From a virus: 64,000 nt of DNA. Under the pieces are notes generated by a model. The model was given only the letters and a program-made list of their open reading frames with translations. It ran no database searches and was not told the origin of the DNA. Position numbers and translations under genes: made by a program. The stretch lies in the IMG/VR virus record IMGVR_UViG_3300037184_000121, positions 43,603-107,602 of that record. One strand, written 5' to 3'. Shown piece after piece: positions 8,416 to 16,282 of this stretch. The stretch's first letter is position 1. Every line of letters starts with the position of its first letter.

Positions 8416-9052
8416 GATTGATTGCATCAGTGACTTGCATATGTACTTTGGGCCTAAGCTCGAAGGTGGGGATATTCTCATTATGTCGGGGGATATTTCA
8501 TTTGTCGGCAATGCTATAGACTTTGCTGAGTTCGATTTTTGGCTTGGCAAGATCAAGCACCAGTATAAAGCTATTATTGTGACTCCAGGAAATCATGATC
8601 TGGGCAGTCAGCGTAATCCTTCCTTGTTTAAATCATTGATTACGAATGCTACCTATTTGGTGAATGAACCTGCTACCATCTTGGGTCTGAAGTTCTGGGT
8701 AAGTCCGATGACACCTACCTTTATGAATTGGGCATGGATGGCAGACCGTGGTGCATCGATTAAGAGATATTGGGACATGATCCCTGAAGGAACGGATGTA
8801 ATTGTGACACATGGACCACCATTTGGTATTTTGGATGCTTGCCCTGACATGGATGATTCTACAAAGCTGGTAAACGTCGGATGTGAGGAACTTTTGAAAG
8901 CGGTGCAGCGAATTAAGCCTCGCTTGCACATTTTTGGACATATTCATGAGGGTCATGGTCAAGTCACGATTGATGGAACTACTTTTATCAATGCTTCCAT
9001 TATGAATGGTCAGTATCAGCCAGTGAATAGTCCGATTACAATAAATATTTAA
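8408..9052 (+). CDS. Calcineurin-like metallophosphoesterase
   Basis: 214 residues with the full metal-binding set: D-x-H in SDLHMYFGP, GDIS, GNHD, THGPP and GHIHEGHG. Enzymes of this fold cleave phosphodiester or phosphomonoester bonds; the substrate is not evident. It starts inside the helicase stop region, which suggests a joint DNA-processing function, but this is inference. It is one of three such enzymes in the window. Confidence 0.85.
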   Translation: MTKIDCISDLHMYFGPKLEGGDILIMSGDISFVGNAIDFAEFDFWLGKIKHQYKAIIVTPGNHDLGSQRNPSLFKSLITNATYLVNEPATILGLKFWVSPMTPTFMNWAWMADRGASIKRYWDMIPEGTDVIVTHGPPFGILDACPDMDDSTKLVNVGCEELLKAVQRIKPRLHIFGHIHEGHGQVTIDGTTFINASIMNGQYQPVNSPITINI

Positions 9053-9061
9053 AATTAGCTA

Positions 9062-9090
9062 TTGACAGAAAGTTATTTACCTGATATAAT
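9062..9090 (+). promoter_or_regulatory. Promoter upstream of tRNA-like RNA
   Basis: TTGACA 9062-9067, 17 bases ending in TGA, then the consensus TATAAT 9085-9090. The only promoter here with the exact TATAAT. Transcription would begin at about 9096, at the 5' edge of the tRNA-like fold. Confidence 0.85.
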
Positions 9091-9094
9091 TATA

Positions 9095-9183
9095 GTGAGT
9101 GGTGTACAGCGTAATGGGGAACGGTGCCCCATCCCTTTATAAGGGGTTGCTCATAGATACGAGTTCGACTCTCCTCACCCTCA
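9095..9183 (+). tRNA. tRNA-like RNA, possible degenerate tRNA-Ile(UAU)
   Basis: A stem ATCCC/GGGGT around the 7-base loop TTTATAA would give anticodon UAU with U33 and a purine at 37. Downstream is a T-arm-like GAGTTCGACTC. The ends pair as GTGAG/CTCAC, or as GAG-GGTG/CACCCTC with a bulged T. The D-arm region is poor and instead forms GGGG/CCCC, no CCA is encoded, and the T stem has a mismatch. It could be a decayed or unusual tRNA, or another small structured RNA. Its own promoter supports that it is transcribed. Confidence 0.4.
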
Positions 9184-9224
9184 AAATTTTGTATGTGTTA
9201 AATGAAATAATAGAGGTGATCCAA

Positions 9225-10220
9225 GTGAAAAAGTTACTAGCCGTACTAGCCGTGGTTTTAGTGTCGAGGTTTAGTTTTGCAGATCCGTCTACAATTGGTA
9301 CACAACCACCTTCAGCTGGGTGGAATTTCGGTAACGTAACTTATGGACAAGAGGGGGGATCTCTTATCCTTAATTCATTGAGTGATCGTTATGGGATTGC
9401 ACAGTTTCAAACTGCAAATACCAACGGTCAAACTACTCAAATGCTTGGGAACGCAGATTACATCCCAGAAGCAGCCGTTAAGAATCAATTGGCGATTGAT
9501 GGCTACACTCAGGCATGGGATTATAATCCTCAGTATGCGGGGATTGATGCTTCCTATTACAATCAGTCCCTCCCTACGAATATTCCTTTAACTGAATTAA
9601 GCTTTACTGGACTGGCAGGAGATCCAACTGCTCTGCAAAACGTCTATGTTCCTACTTCTGAATACAATGCTCTGTCAGCTCAGGGGCAAGCAGCCAGTAT
9701 CAGCACTTTGAATACTGGTCTTGCCACCACGAATACCCAGGTGGCAGCAAATACAGCAGGTATCACTTCCATAAATAATATGAGTGATCCTACAACAGTG
9801 TTGAACCAGGCTGTGAATGGTAACACTGTAGCGATTGCAAATGAAACAGTTAGAGCTACAACCACAGAGAATTCTTTGTACACAGGGCTTAATAATGAAA
9901 CAGCACGAGCCCAAGGTGCCGAAGCTGGGCTGCAGAATCAGGTTAATGCTACCAATAGTAAGGTAGCTAACCTAGATAACCGTGTTGACAAGTTGGAACA
10001 GGTTAAGGCTATGGTTGATATGAATGTACGTATTCTTGATGCAAAGAAGTATTCAGTAGGTTTCTTTGATACTTGGGATGTGTCCAATAGTAGGAACTTT
10101 GCCTTTGGTGCTCGTTTGACATACAAGCTTGGTTCGTCGTATGAGGAACGTCAACTTGAGAAGCAGCAGAAGCAGATTGAAGCCTTACAGCGAGTATTGA
10201 CCAAGATTGCTAATCAGTAA
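9225..10220 (+). CDS. Secreted trimeric-autotransporter-like coiled-coil protein
   Basis: 331 residues counted from GTG 9225, which follows GAGGTGAT. Starting there gives a clean signal peptide (KKLLAVLAVVLVSRFSFA). The middle is rich in Asn, Thr, Ala and Gln with long heptad-like stretches (LYTGLNNETARAQGAEAGLQ), as in YadA-like stalks. The end has LDNRVDKLEQ then Tyr/Phe-rich FAFGARLTYKLG resembling a YadA anchor, followed by a second coiled coil. The anchor is atypical. Likely exported to the periplasm or outer membrane; a role in altering the infected cell surface is inferred. The tRNA-like RNA shares its promoter. Confidence 0.65.
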   Translation: MKKLLAVLAVVLVSRFSFADPSTIGTQPPSAGWNFGNVTYGQEGGSLILNSLSDRYGIAQFQTANTNGQTTQMLGNADYIPEAAVKNQLAIDGYTQAWDYNPQYAGIDASYYNQSLPTNIPLTELSFTGLAGDPTALQNVYVPTSEYNALSAQGQAASISTLNTGLATTNTQVAANTAGITSINNMSDPTTVLNQAVNGNTVAIANETVRATTTENSLYTGLNNETARAQGAEAGLQNQVNATNSKVANLDNRVDKLEQVKAMVDMNVRILDAKKYSVGFFDTWDVSNSRNFAFGARLTYKLGSSYEERQLEKQQKQIEALQRVLTKIANQ

Positions 10221-10228
10221 ATTAGCCC

Positions 10229-10257
10229 TTGACAAAAGTAGATAAGTATGATAGACT
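10229..10257 (+). promoter_or_regulatory. Promoter, TTGACA-17-TAGACT, leaderless arrangement
   Basis: TTGACA 10229-10234, TAGACT 10252-10257, TGA before the -10. The ATG at 10263 is 5 bases downstream. The spacer holds AGTAGATAA. Confidence 0.85.
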
Positions 10258-10262
10258 GTAGT

Positions 10263-10418
10263 ATGAAGAAATTACCTTATCAGACAAAAGCGAAATGTCC
10301 AGTGTGCAATGAATTCAAATGGACGGATTTAAAATCTAAACAAAGGGCAGCTAGAGGTTGGTCTTGTACTGATTGTGTAGCTAAGAAATTTGGTATAACC
10401 TTTGAGGAAAGACAATGA
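10263..10418 (+). CDS. Tiny zinc-ribbon protein, leaderless
   Basis: 51 residues with C-P-V-C (about residues 12-15) and C-T-D-C (about 36-39), enough for one zinc ribbon. It begins exactly at the predicted transcript start and ends in an ATGA overlap with the next gene. Function unknown. Confidence 0.65.
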   Translation: MKKLPYQTKAKCPVCNEFKWTDLKSKQRAARGWSCTDCVAKKFGITFEERQ

Positions 10419-10603
10419 GTGAGACAGACGATATTTTTGATATTGATGATTTCCTAAAAAAGAAGAAAGCTCCTGCTTATATTCAGAAAGTATGGGATAA
10501 GCATCTAAGATATCTCAATGAGTGTGAGCAAGCTGCAGAAAAAGGTTTAGAAATAACCCAAGCTCTTAGAACTATTAAAACTGCTCTTGAGAAAATTAAA
10601 TGA
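10415..10603 (+). CDS. Small acidic/helical protein
   Basis: 62 residues: an Asp-rich N-terminus (ETDDIFDIDDFL) followed by basic helices. Overlaps both neighbours by 4 bases, so it is translationally coupled. Not recognised. Confidence 0.6.
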   Translation: MSETDDIFDIDDFLKKKKAPAYIQKVWDKHLRYLNECEQAAEKGLEITQALRTIKTALEKIK

Positions 10604-10788
10604 GCTTTATAACTAACGACAATACATGTGAGTGTGGGCATCCGAAATCGAACCATGTTTATAACAACAAGTTCGAATCAGTCTGGTGTGAGCTGAATCA
10701 GAAGGTGTGTGATTGTTGGCAATACAAAGCGAGATATGTTGAGAGTAGAGAATATGTGGATCTTCAAATAGTTAGGGATTACAAATAA
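10600..10788 (+). CDS. CGH/NLxYLE family small protein, diverged tail
   Basis: 62 residues with knuckle C-E-C-G-H-x4-H near residue 10 and second C-D-C-W-Q-Y near residue 43. The usual tag is replaced by REYVDLQIVRDY, which keeps an aromatic/Leu spacing but not NLxYLE. Coupled to the preceding gene by an ATGA overlap. Confidence 0.65.
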   Translation: MSFITNDNTCECGHPKSNHVYNNKFESVWCELNQKVCDCWQYKARYVESREYVDLQIVRDYK

Positions 10789-10807
10789 CTCAAGGGAGGG
10801 TTATCCA

Positions 10808-11038
10808 ATGGCTCATAAACCTTATACAGCAGCAGAGAAGGCTAGGATTGTGGCGAAGGGAGAAGCAAGACTTGGGAATCAGCATTTCATTGGGATGACT
10901 GAGGTTGTTCCTGAAGTGCAAGTTCTTGAAACCTCAGAGCAGAAGGCTGAAAAGGCGCAAGCAAAGTTTCATGCTATGTACACTGATTTATTCGCTAAAG
11001 CGATTACTAATCTGCAGGATGGTCGGGATCTGAGGTGA
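10808..11038 (+). CDS. Small Lys/Glu-rich protein
   Basis: 76 residues behind GGGAGG. Helical and charged, with no Cys cluster or membrane segment. Not recognised. Confidence 0.55.
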   Translation: MAHKPYTAAEKARIVAKGEARLGNQHFIGMTEVVPEVQVLETSEQKAEKAQAKFHAMYTDLFAKAITNLQDGRDLR

Positions 11039-11355
11039 AGATCCTAATTTCTATTCTGTGTTTAGGTCTATTGACTCCTGTGTATGCTGCAGAGTCATAT
11101 CAGGACCTATCCAGGGAATATAATCAGGTCTATAGAGAGTTTCTTAGAAATAAGATTGAGAAGTTTCCTAAGAAAGCGACTATAGCGATTTTCTTGAAGG
11201 ATGGAACGAGTGTAAAGGGAACCTTTGAAGGCTTTTCCAAATATGATGATGGTGTTTGGATTATGCCTCTGGGTAAGCATGGATTATTTGCAGATGAGGC
11301 ATATGATATTCGGCAGATCCAGGATGTAAGTCTAATTATACTAAGGAGAATCTAA
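11035..11355 (+). CDS. Exported small protein with LSm/SH3-like beta domain
   Basis: 106 residues from GTG 11035, coupled to the previous stop by GTGA. A signal peptide is visible (KILISILCLGLLTPVYAA). The body AIFLKDGTSVKGTFEGF then DVSLIIL resembles the strand pattern of an LSm-like barrel, but an RNA role is unlikely if it is exported. Likely periplasmic. Function unknown. Confidence 0.55.
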   Translation: MKILISILCLGLLTPVYAAESYQDLSREYNQVYREFLRNKIEKFPKKATIAIFLKDGTSVKGTFEGFSKYDDGVWIMPLGKHGLFADEAYDIRQIQDVSLIILRRI

Positions 11356-11507
11356 TGAAAGAGAAATTATTGCTTGCATTATTCTTTGTATTGGTGGGGG
11401 GGAGTTTTGTTGCTATTACCCTCTCTGTCACAAAATTATTCGTTGCTAACGTGAATAGTGTAACAACAAGTTATTTTCCAGAAGGAAACTCTGGCATAGG
11501 TGAATAG
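11355..11507 (+). CDS. Small single-pass membrane protein
   Basis: 50 residues; start shares its base with the preceding stop (TAATG). One long hydrophobic segment (about residues 4-30) and a short polar tail. Probably anchored in the inner membrane and co-expressed with the exported protein before it. Confidence 0.6.
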   Translation: MKEKLLLALFFVLVGGSFVAITLSVTKLFVANVNSVTTSYFPEGNSGIGE

Positions 11508-11509
11508 TC

Positions 11510-12007
11510 ATGAATTATGGGGAGTTCTTAGCAGAAGCTCTTGGTGGTATTTTAATCTCCTATAAAGAGCATGGTAGCTCTCAGGGAGATTATGTTGCGA
11601 TCATTGAAAAAGATCATGACTGGCATATTTATAAAGGGAGTTATGGATCTTGTACTGGTTGTGATTGGTTAAAGGGTACTCGAATTTATAGTGAAGAAGA
11701 CTACAAGAAGTATGATCAAGATACGTATGATAGGGAAGCTCTTGAGAAGTGCGAAATCCTTCAATCGGTTAAGGACGAATATTTAAAAGAGAATGAGCCT
11801 TTCCTTATCATTCCAAAGTCTCAGATGCCTGAAACCTTAGAAGATTTGAAAGCTCTTTTGCCAGCGAACACAAGAACGATTGCTGACGAGAATTATAATG
11901 ACTTGGATTTGGATGCAGTGATTTTTGAGCAGATGAAAAATTTTCGATTGAATAACTTAGAGTATTTAGAAAAGAAAATTGAAGGCAAGGAGAGTTATGG
12001 CGAATAA
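11510..12007 (+). CDS. Hypothetical protein ending in the NLEYLE tag
   Basis: 165 residues. There is no N-terminal CGH knuckle, only a CTGC pair near residue 45 and an acidic middle. Near the C-terminus is FRLNNLEYLEKKIEGK, the same tag as the small Cys-rich proteins. It shows that the tag can be attached to a different, larger domain. Function unknown. Confidence 0.6.
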   Translation: MNYGEFLAEALGGILISYKEHGSSQGDYVAIIEKDHDWHIYKGSYGSCTGCDWLKGTRIYSEEDYKKYDQDTYDREALEKCEILQSVKDEYLKENEPFLIIPKSQMPETLEDLKALLPANTRTIADENYNDLDLDAVIFEQMKNFRLNNLEYLEKKIEGKESYGE

Positions 12008-12218
12008 AGGTGATAAGTTCTTAGCTAAGAGCATTGTTCCTCATGTCCAGGATCAGATTGTGGAATTTGTTGGCATTCAGGAGATCGGGATCGAGGATTA
12101 TCCTTCATTCGCTATTTATAATTTGACACAGGATATAGCAGGGCACCCAAAGAATAGTACCGTTAGTAAGTCTACTCTTATCGATTACGGTTTTGTTCTG
12201 CCTGAAGAGGCACCATAA
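11997..12218 (+). CDS. Small hypothetical protein
   Basis: 73 residues from ATG 11997, overlapping the previous gene by 11 bases and preceded by AAGGAGAG. Compact with hydrophobic strands (QIVEFVGIQEIGIEDY). Not recognised. Confidence 0.55.
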   Translation: MANKGDKFLAKSIVPHVQDQIVEFVGIQEIGIEDYPSFAIYNLTQDIAGHPKNSTVSKSTLIDYGFVLPEEAP

Positions 12219-12231
12219 AGGAGAGATGAGT

Positions 12232-12396
12232 ATGAAAAAACTACTGAAGAAAGTCCTAATTAGCAAGAGGGAGAAGATTCCAGTTCAAGATCCTGTACAG
12301 GTACTTATTGCTCGTTTATGTGATCCTTTAGATCCCATATATGATGCAGAATTTGTAAAAGGTATGAATGAAACAAATCCCTTTAACACAAAATAA
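12232..12396 (+). CDS. Small basic protein
   Basis: 54 residues; ATG 12232 is 9 bases from AAGGAG, better spaced than ATG 12226. Strongly basic N-terminus (MKKLLKKVLISKREK). Not recognised. Confidence 0.5.
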   Translation: MKKLLKKVLISKREKIPVQDPVQVLIARLCDPLDPIYDAEFVKGMNETNPFNTK

Positions 12397-12829
12397 AGTA
12401 GCTCTAGTAGATGATGACACCTATGAGGCTATTGGTTCCTTGAAATGGTATGCCCTTAAGGATAAGCAAAGATGGTATGCAGGTCGGGCTGTAGGCTCTG
12501 GTATTAGAGCAATAATGCGTATGCATCATTGCATTGTTGGTCAACCCTTAAATAATGATGAGGTAGATCACATTGATGGTGATGGTCTGAATAATCAAAG
12601 ATCGAATTTAAGGATTGTTTCTAAAAGATTAAATCAAGGTAATCAGATAAATAGAATCAACCCTAAATCTTCAAAATATGTTGGAGTTTCTTTTAGAAAA
12701 GCAACTGGAAGATGGGAAGCAGGTCTTAAGATTAATAATAAAAGAAAACATCTAGGATATTTTTTCTCCGAACAAGAAGCACATGAAGCTTACTTAAACG
12801 CTTTAAGTAATTTAAATGAAAATAAGTAA
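12368..12829 (+). CDS. HNH endonuclease with AP2 DNA-binding domain
   Basis: 153 residues. The HNH part has MRMHHCIVG, DEVDHIDGDGLNNQRSNLRIVS (catalytic His in VDHIDGD). The C-terminal part SKYVGVSFRKATGRWEA through LGYFFSEQEAHEAYL is an AP2 domain. This HNH-AP2 pairing is common in phage free-standing homing nucleases. It overlaps genes on both sides, so its insertion did not break the operon. Confidence 0.9.
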   Translation: MKQIPLTQNKVALVDDDTYEAIGSLKWYALKDKQRWYAGRAVGSGIRAIMRMHHCIVGQPLNNDEVDHIDGDGLNNQRSNLRIVSKRLNQGNQINRINPKSSKYVGVSFRKATGRWEAGLKINNKRKHLGYFFSEQEAHEAYLNALSNLNENK

Positions 12830-12974
12830 TAATGGTAGTTTCTTAGACGTATCAGTATCTCACGGTTTGTTTAATATGAATGCCCAGGTCAAATTGGTAA
12901 ACCTTTTGATTGGGTACGCTATATTAGGTTTGATTATTGCTGTCCGTTGGTATCGTAAACATAAAAATAAATGA
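12816..12974 (+). CDS. Small membrane protein coupled to MFS transporter
   Basis: 52 residues starting inside the end of the HNH gene and ending with an ATGA overlap on the transporter start. One hydrophobic segment (about residues 24-43) then a basic tail (RWYRKHKNK). It may assist or simply couple translation of the transporter; the link is from gene order only. Confidence 0.6.
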   Translation: MKISNNGSFLDVSVSHGLFNMNAQVKLVNLLIGYAILGLIIAVRWYRKHKNK

Positions 12975-14143
12975 ACTTTCTATTTGTCCTTGCAGCACTA
13001 GTTCACTTCAGTCAGGGTATTGCGTCCCTGGCTGGTCAACCTTTATACTATTACCTGAGAGAACACCTGGGTATCAGCGTTTCCACTATTATGCTGATTG
13101 GTTCACTCACGAATCTACCATGGATGCTGAAACCTTTGTATGGATTCCTTAGTGACTCATACCCCATTTTTTCCCTCCGTCGTAAACCCTACATTTTTAT
13201 CAGTGGAGCTATCTGTAGCATTATGGCCCTTGTGATCGGGCTTTCCCCTATTGTTTCCCTTAGCGTGTTGATCGGATTCCTTTTCATTTATGCCATTGGG
13301 CAAGCAGGAGATAATGTTGCCGTGAATGGTCTTGTGGTGGAGCAGGGGGTGAAGGATGGGACTGTGGGCAAGTATCAAAGTGTCCAATGGGCAAGCCTTG
13401 GTGTAGCGACTATCATTACAGGTATCCTGGGCGGCTATATCTCTGAAAAGGCTGATTATCACTTTGCCTATTTGGTGATTGCTTTATTTCCTGCATCTAT
13501 TATGGTGCTATCCTTCTGGCTCAAAGAAGAGAAGTGTAAGAAGATTATCAGAACGATTGGTTCTATGCATCCTACTAAAGAGTTTTTTGTTAAGCTGAAT
13601 AATCGGCAGCTCATCCTTTCAACTGCTTTCCTATTCCTGTTTTGGTTTGATCCATCCTTTGGGACTCCATTAATGGACAAGATGCGTAACACCCTTCATT
13701 TTTCGAAGATTTGGATTGGATGGCTGGATACCATTGGCTCAGCATTTGGTATCGTTGGAGCGTTGATTTATTTTAAGTACAATAAGGGTCTAAATGTTAA
13801 AAAATGGCTGTATTATAGCGTTATTTTGAATGGTATCTTTACATTCGCCTATCTGTGGCTTACTCCCACAACTATACTGATTTATAGTGTTGTTTTTAAT
13901 GTCACTGGTCAGTTTACTCATCTTTTGATGCTTGGGATGATGGCCTATATGTGTCCAGAGGGCACTGAAGCCACTACATTTGCCCTTCTAACGGCTATTG
14001 TTAACTTTGGGTCATTCTGTTCAGGCATCGTTGGGGCAAAGTTATTTGGGCTATTTGGATACAATGGATTGGTCATTATTTCGGCAGCAGCAGGGTTTCT
14101 CTGTTTGCCATTTATACCATTTCTACAGGTGCGAAATAAATAA
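12971..14143 (+). CDS. MFS transporter of folate-biopterin (BT1) type
   Basis: 390 residues with about 12 hydrophobic segments. The N-terminal signature QGIASLAG, then SLTNLPWMLKPLYGFLSDS and LRRKPYIF matches the BT1 folate/pteridine transporter family within the major facilitator superfamily. The start is coupled by ATGA. A complete transporter is unusual in a phage. It could import folate or pterin for nucleotide synthesis in the infected cell, but the substrate is inferred only from family resemblance. Codon use resembles neighbours less than most genes, being richer in C at third positions in its first third. Confidence 0.8.
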   Translation: MNFLFVLAALVHFSQGIASLAGQPLYYYLREHLGISVSTIMLIGSLTNLPWMLKPLYGFLSDSYPIFSLRRKPYIFISGAICSIMALVIGLSPIVSLSVLIGFLFIYAIGQAGDNVAVNGLVVEQGVKDGTVGKYQSVQWASLGVATIITGILGGYISEKADYHFAYLVIALFPASIMVLSFWLKEEKCKKIIRTIGSMHPTKEFFVKLNNRQLILSTAFLFLFWFDPSFGTPLMDKMRNTLHFSKIWIGWLDTIGSAFGIVGALIYFKYNKGLNVKKWLYYSVILNGIFTFAYLWLTPTTILIYSVVFNVTGQFTHLLMLGMMAYMCPEGTEATTFALLTAIVNFGSFCSGIVGAKLFGLFGYNGLVIISAAAGFLCLPFIPFLQVRNK

Positions 14144-14188
14144 AGCTTGCAAATAACGAGCAAGTGTGAAGAGAGCTAAAAATAAGCC

Positions 14189-14217
14189 TTGACAAGATAA
14201 CAATCTTGTGTTATACT
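14189..14217 (+). promoter_or_regulatory. Promoter with AAGATAACAA element, leaderless arrangement
   Basis: TTGACA 14189-14194, TATACT 14212-14217, TGT before the -10. AAGATAACAA at 14194-14203. ATG 14223 is 5 bases after the -10. Confidence 0.9.
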
Positions 14218-14222
14218 GAAGT

Positions 14223-14441
14223 ATGGATAAATGTTTTGCATGTGGTAAGAAAATAGATAAAGAACCTCGTTTAGCTTTTACATTTGAAGGTGAGCAGGTT
14301 TTTGTTGGCTCAAATTGCTATAAGCATATTTCGAATATGACAATCCATGGATGGCAATATTCAGAAGATAAACCACGATTGTATACAACTATGTTGCCTC
14401 TGTGTAATTGTCATTGGCCTTGGAAAGGGAGGACACAATGA
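14223..14441 (+). CDS. Small zinc-binding protein, leaderless
   Basis: 72 residues. C-F-A-C near the N-terminus, a Cys near residue 32 and C-N-C-H-W-P-W near the end. The start coincides with the predicted transcript start. The first 35 residues resemble zinc-ribbon proteins that often stand alone in phages. Function unknown. Confidence 0.6.
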   Translation: MDKCFACGKKIDKEPRLAFTFEGEQVFVGSNCYKHISNMTIHGWQYSEDKPRLYTTMLPLCNCHWPWKGRTQ

Positions 14442-14731
14442 AAAAACTAAAAATGAATAATGATTTATGTCAATTGTGCCAAGAGCGTGAGCATAATACT
14501 ATTGTGACCTTCGATATAAATACTTGTGCTGATTTGAACACTCCAGAATTCGTTTGCGATATTTGCCATGAGCTTAGATTAATTCAAAAGGGATGGATTC
14601 AGGATAAAAGAACTAGTAATTGGGTAAATCCTAAGTTTGCAGAGAAAAATACAGGAGATGCTTGCATTATGTGTAGGGCTGCTATGCATAAACAATGTGA
14701 AGCAGAAGGTTGTGAGTGTCAGGATTGCTAA
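14438..14731 (+). CDS. Cys-rich protein with three zinc pairs
   Basis: 97 residues, coupled by ATGA. Cys pairs C-Q-L-C, C-D-I-C and C-I-M-C, with a terminal CEAEGCECQDC cluster. Probably binds two zinc ions. Not recognised; partner of the preceding zinc protein by position. Confidence 0.6.
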   Translation: MKKLKMNNDLCQLCQEREHNTIVTFDINTCADLNTPEFVCDICHELRLIQKGWIQDKRTSNWVNPKFAEKNTGDACIMCRAAMHKQCEAEGCECQDC

Positions 14732-14740
14732 AATAATCCC

Positions 14741-14769
14741 TTGACAAGATAACAATGTTCTGTTATACT
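14741..14769 (+). promoter_or_regulatory. Promoter with AAGATAACAA element, leaderless arrangement
   Basis: TTGACA 14741-14746, TATACT 14764-14769, TGT before the -10. AAGATAACAA at 14746-14755. ATG 14777 is 7 bases after the -10. Confidence 0.9.
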
Positions 14770-14776
14770 GAAATAT

Positions 14777-15007
14777 ATGAAAAAACTAATTTCTATTATA
14801 ATTATTCTGTTTAGTTTGAATTCTATTGTGAATGCAACTGAGCTTCGTTATGTCCCACCTCAACCAGTTCAGAATAGCAGCAATGGAAATTCTCACACAG
14901 CGGATTATGTAGCTATTTCAGTGGGCATTGCGGCATTGATTATTTGGATATACCAGATGCATCATAAGCATAAACAAGAGACAGAAATATTGAAAGGGAG
15001 GATTTAA
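14777..15007 (+). CDS. Small exported or membrane protein, leaderless
   Basis: 76 residues: a signal-like N-terminus (MKKLISIIIILFSLNSIVNA), a polar Pro/Asn/Ser stretch, then a second hydrophobic segment (about residues 47-62) and a His/Lys tail. Topology could be periplasmic loop with cytoplasmic tail, as in some spanin or holin subunits, but no specific family match is seen. Confidence 0.6.
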   Translation: MKKLISIIIILFSLNSIVNATELRYVPPQPVQNSSNGNSHTADYVAISVGIAALIIWIYQMHHKHKQETEILKGRI

Positions 15008-15009
15008 AA

Positions 15010-15372
15010 ATGAGAGGTCATAAATGTACTCAGAATCCAAGTCAACCATTTCGTGTCTCTCTTAATACTGACGGAATACCTGTGGTTAATTGCACTCAGG
15101 TTAAAAATCGTATCCGAGGAATTAGTAAGCAGGATTTTACAAGTTTTGATGCGGCTATAATGTTTAATCGCTTGCATGAATTGGGGGCAAGAGTAGGCAA
15201 GATCAATGACTTGCTCATCACCTTTGATGGCATTGCAAAGCATTGGGCTTGGAAACTAGAAAAGCTTGAATGGAATGTTAATCGTAGGCAGATTCGAGAT
15301 GCTATTGAATTAGTCTCTAGGAGAAAAGGATCTCTTGGTAATGGACCTTCAGAACAACTGGAAGGAGAATAA
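15010..15372 (+). CDS. Hypothetical protein, 120 residues
   Basis: Starts right after the membrane protein. Contains two early cysteines and a basic helical C-terminus (WNVNRRQIRDAIELVSRRK). No recognised domain. Confidence 0.55.
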   Translation: MRGHKCTQNPSQPFRVSLNTDGIPVVNCTQVKNRIRGISKQDFTSFDAAIMFNRLHELGARVGKINDLLITFDGIAKHWAWKLEKLEWNVNRRQIRDAIELVSRRKGSLGNGPSEQLEGE

Positions 15373-15373
15373 T

Positions 15374-15886
15374 ATGCTAAAAGGAACTCATCATTTAAAA
15401 GAGACACGTCTTGCCATTAGTTATTCAAAGCAAGGAGTTCTTTTTACTAAAGAGCATAGTGGTAAAATAAGTAAAGCTCTTAAGAATAAACACAAAACTC
15501 TTGCTCATCGTAAAGCTATTAGCTTGGGTCGAAGAAATGGTCTTAAAAGGAATAGGGTAGTTTGTAAGATAGAGAAAGGAATTAGTAGAATGAATGTTCC
15601 TTTGCGTTATTTTTTGTCTAAATTGAAGATGAAGTTGACCAATAGAAATGAGTCTAGATTTTTGAGGATAAAAAAGACCATTTTAAATTTTGTCCAGACA
15701 CATAAACGTTTACCTCATAAGCATTCTTCCTATAATTATGCAGAGCTGCCAGATTGGTCTAAAAAAGAACGGGTATTAAATTATCGGTTGTCTTATTTCA
15801 CTAGTAAAGGCTCTGGATTTGATCCTAGATTTAAACAGCAGCTTGAAGATTTGCGTAGTGAACTTGGTATTGGAAGAGGGATTTAA
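15374..15886 (+). CDS. NUMOD-type DNA-binding protein, possible homing nuclease remnant
   Basis: 170 residues from ATG 15374 behind GGAG. The first 55 residues resemble NUMOD3 repeats (FTKEHSGKISKALKNKHKT, then LAHRKAISLGRRNG), DNA-binding modules of homing nucleases. The remaining basic helices have no recognised HNH or GIY-YIG core. It may be a nuclease that lost its catalytic domain or a free-standing regulator. Confidence 0.6.
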   Translation: MLKGTHHLKETRLAISYSKQGVLFTKEHSGKISKALKNKHKTLAHRKAISLGRRNGLKRNRVVCKIEKGISRMNVPLRYFLSKLKMKLTNRNESRFLRIKKTILNFVQTHKRLPHKHSSYNYAELPDWSKKERVLNYRLSYFTSKGSGFDPRFKQQLEDLRSELGIGRGI

Positions 15887-15891
15887 AAGAG

Positions 15892-16074
15892 ATGATTAGG
15901 TATTTTGTCAAAAGTCAACGGTTTCAATTTAGCGTTAAGGATGAATTTTTATGTGGTGGGAAACCACTATGGGATCAGACACTGATGGATTTAGCAGGGA
16001 TTGGTATAAATTATATTCCAGCGGATAATTTAAAATATTTAGAAAAGTGTTGGGAAGAATCTATAAATGAATAG
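15892..16074 (+). CDS. Small protein ending in the NLKYLE tag
   Basis: 60 residues with only two Cys and no CGH knuckle, but the C-terminus is PADNLKYLEKCWEES, the family tag. It heads a run of four true family members and is coupled to the next by an 8-base overlap. Confidence 0.65.
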   Translation: MIRYFVKSQRFQFSVKDEFLCGGKPLWDQTLMDLAGIGINYIPADNLKYLEKCWEESINE

Positions 16075-16282
16075 TATTCCTTGTAAATGTAGTCATGGAT
16101 TAGAGGAGCATTTTCTAAATTCATCAAATAGGATTACATGCAGAGTGTGTGCTGCTCCAATATTTAGCATGAGCAAGGAAGAATGGAATTTAAAAAAGAA
16201 AGAATTAAGGTTTTATTGGGTACATCCATACAAGAGAGATAACCTCAAATATTTGGAGCAGTTGGTGAGTAACAATGACTGA
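16067..16282 (+). CDS. CGH/NLxYLE family small protein
   Basis: 71 residues: C-K-C-S-H-x4-H at residues 6-15, C-R-V-C at 25-28, and tag RDNLKYLEQL at about 59-67. A Lys/Glu helix fills the middle in place of the second C-x-C. Confidence 0.7.
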   Translation: MNSIPCKCSHGLEEHFLNSSNRITCRVCAAPIFSMSKEEWNLKKKELRFYWVHPYKRDNLKYLEQLVSNND

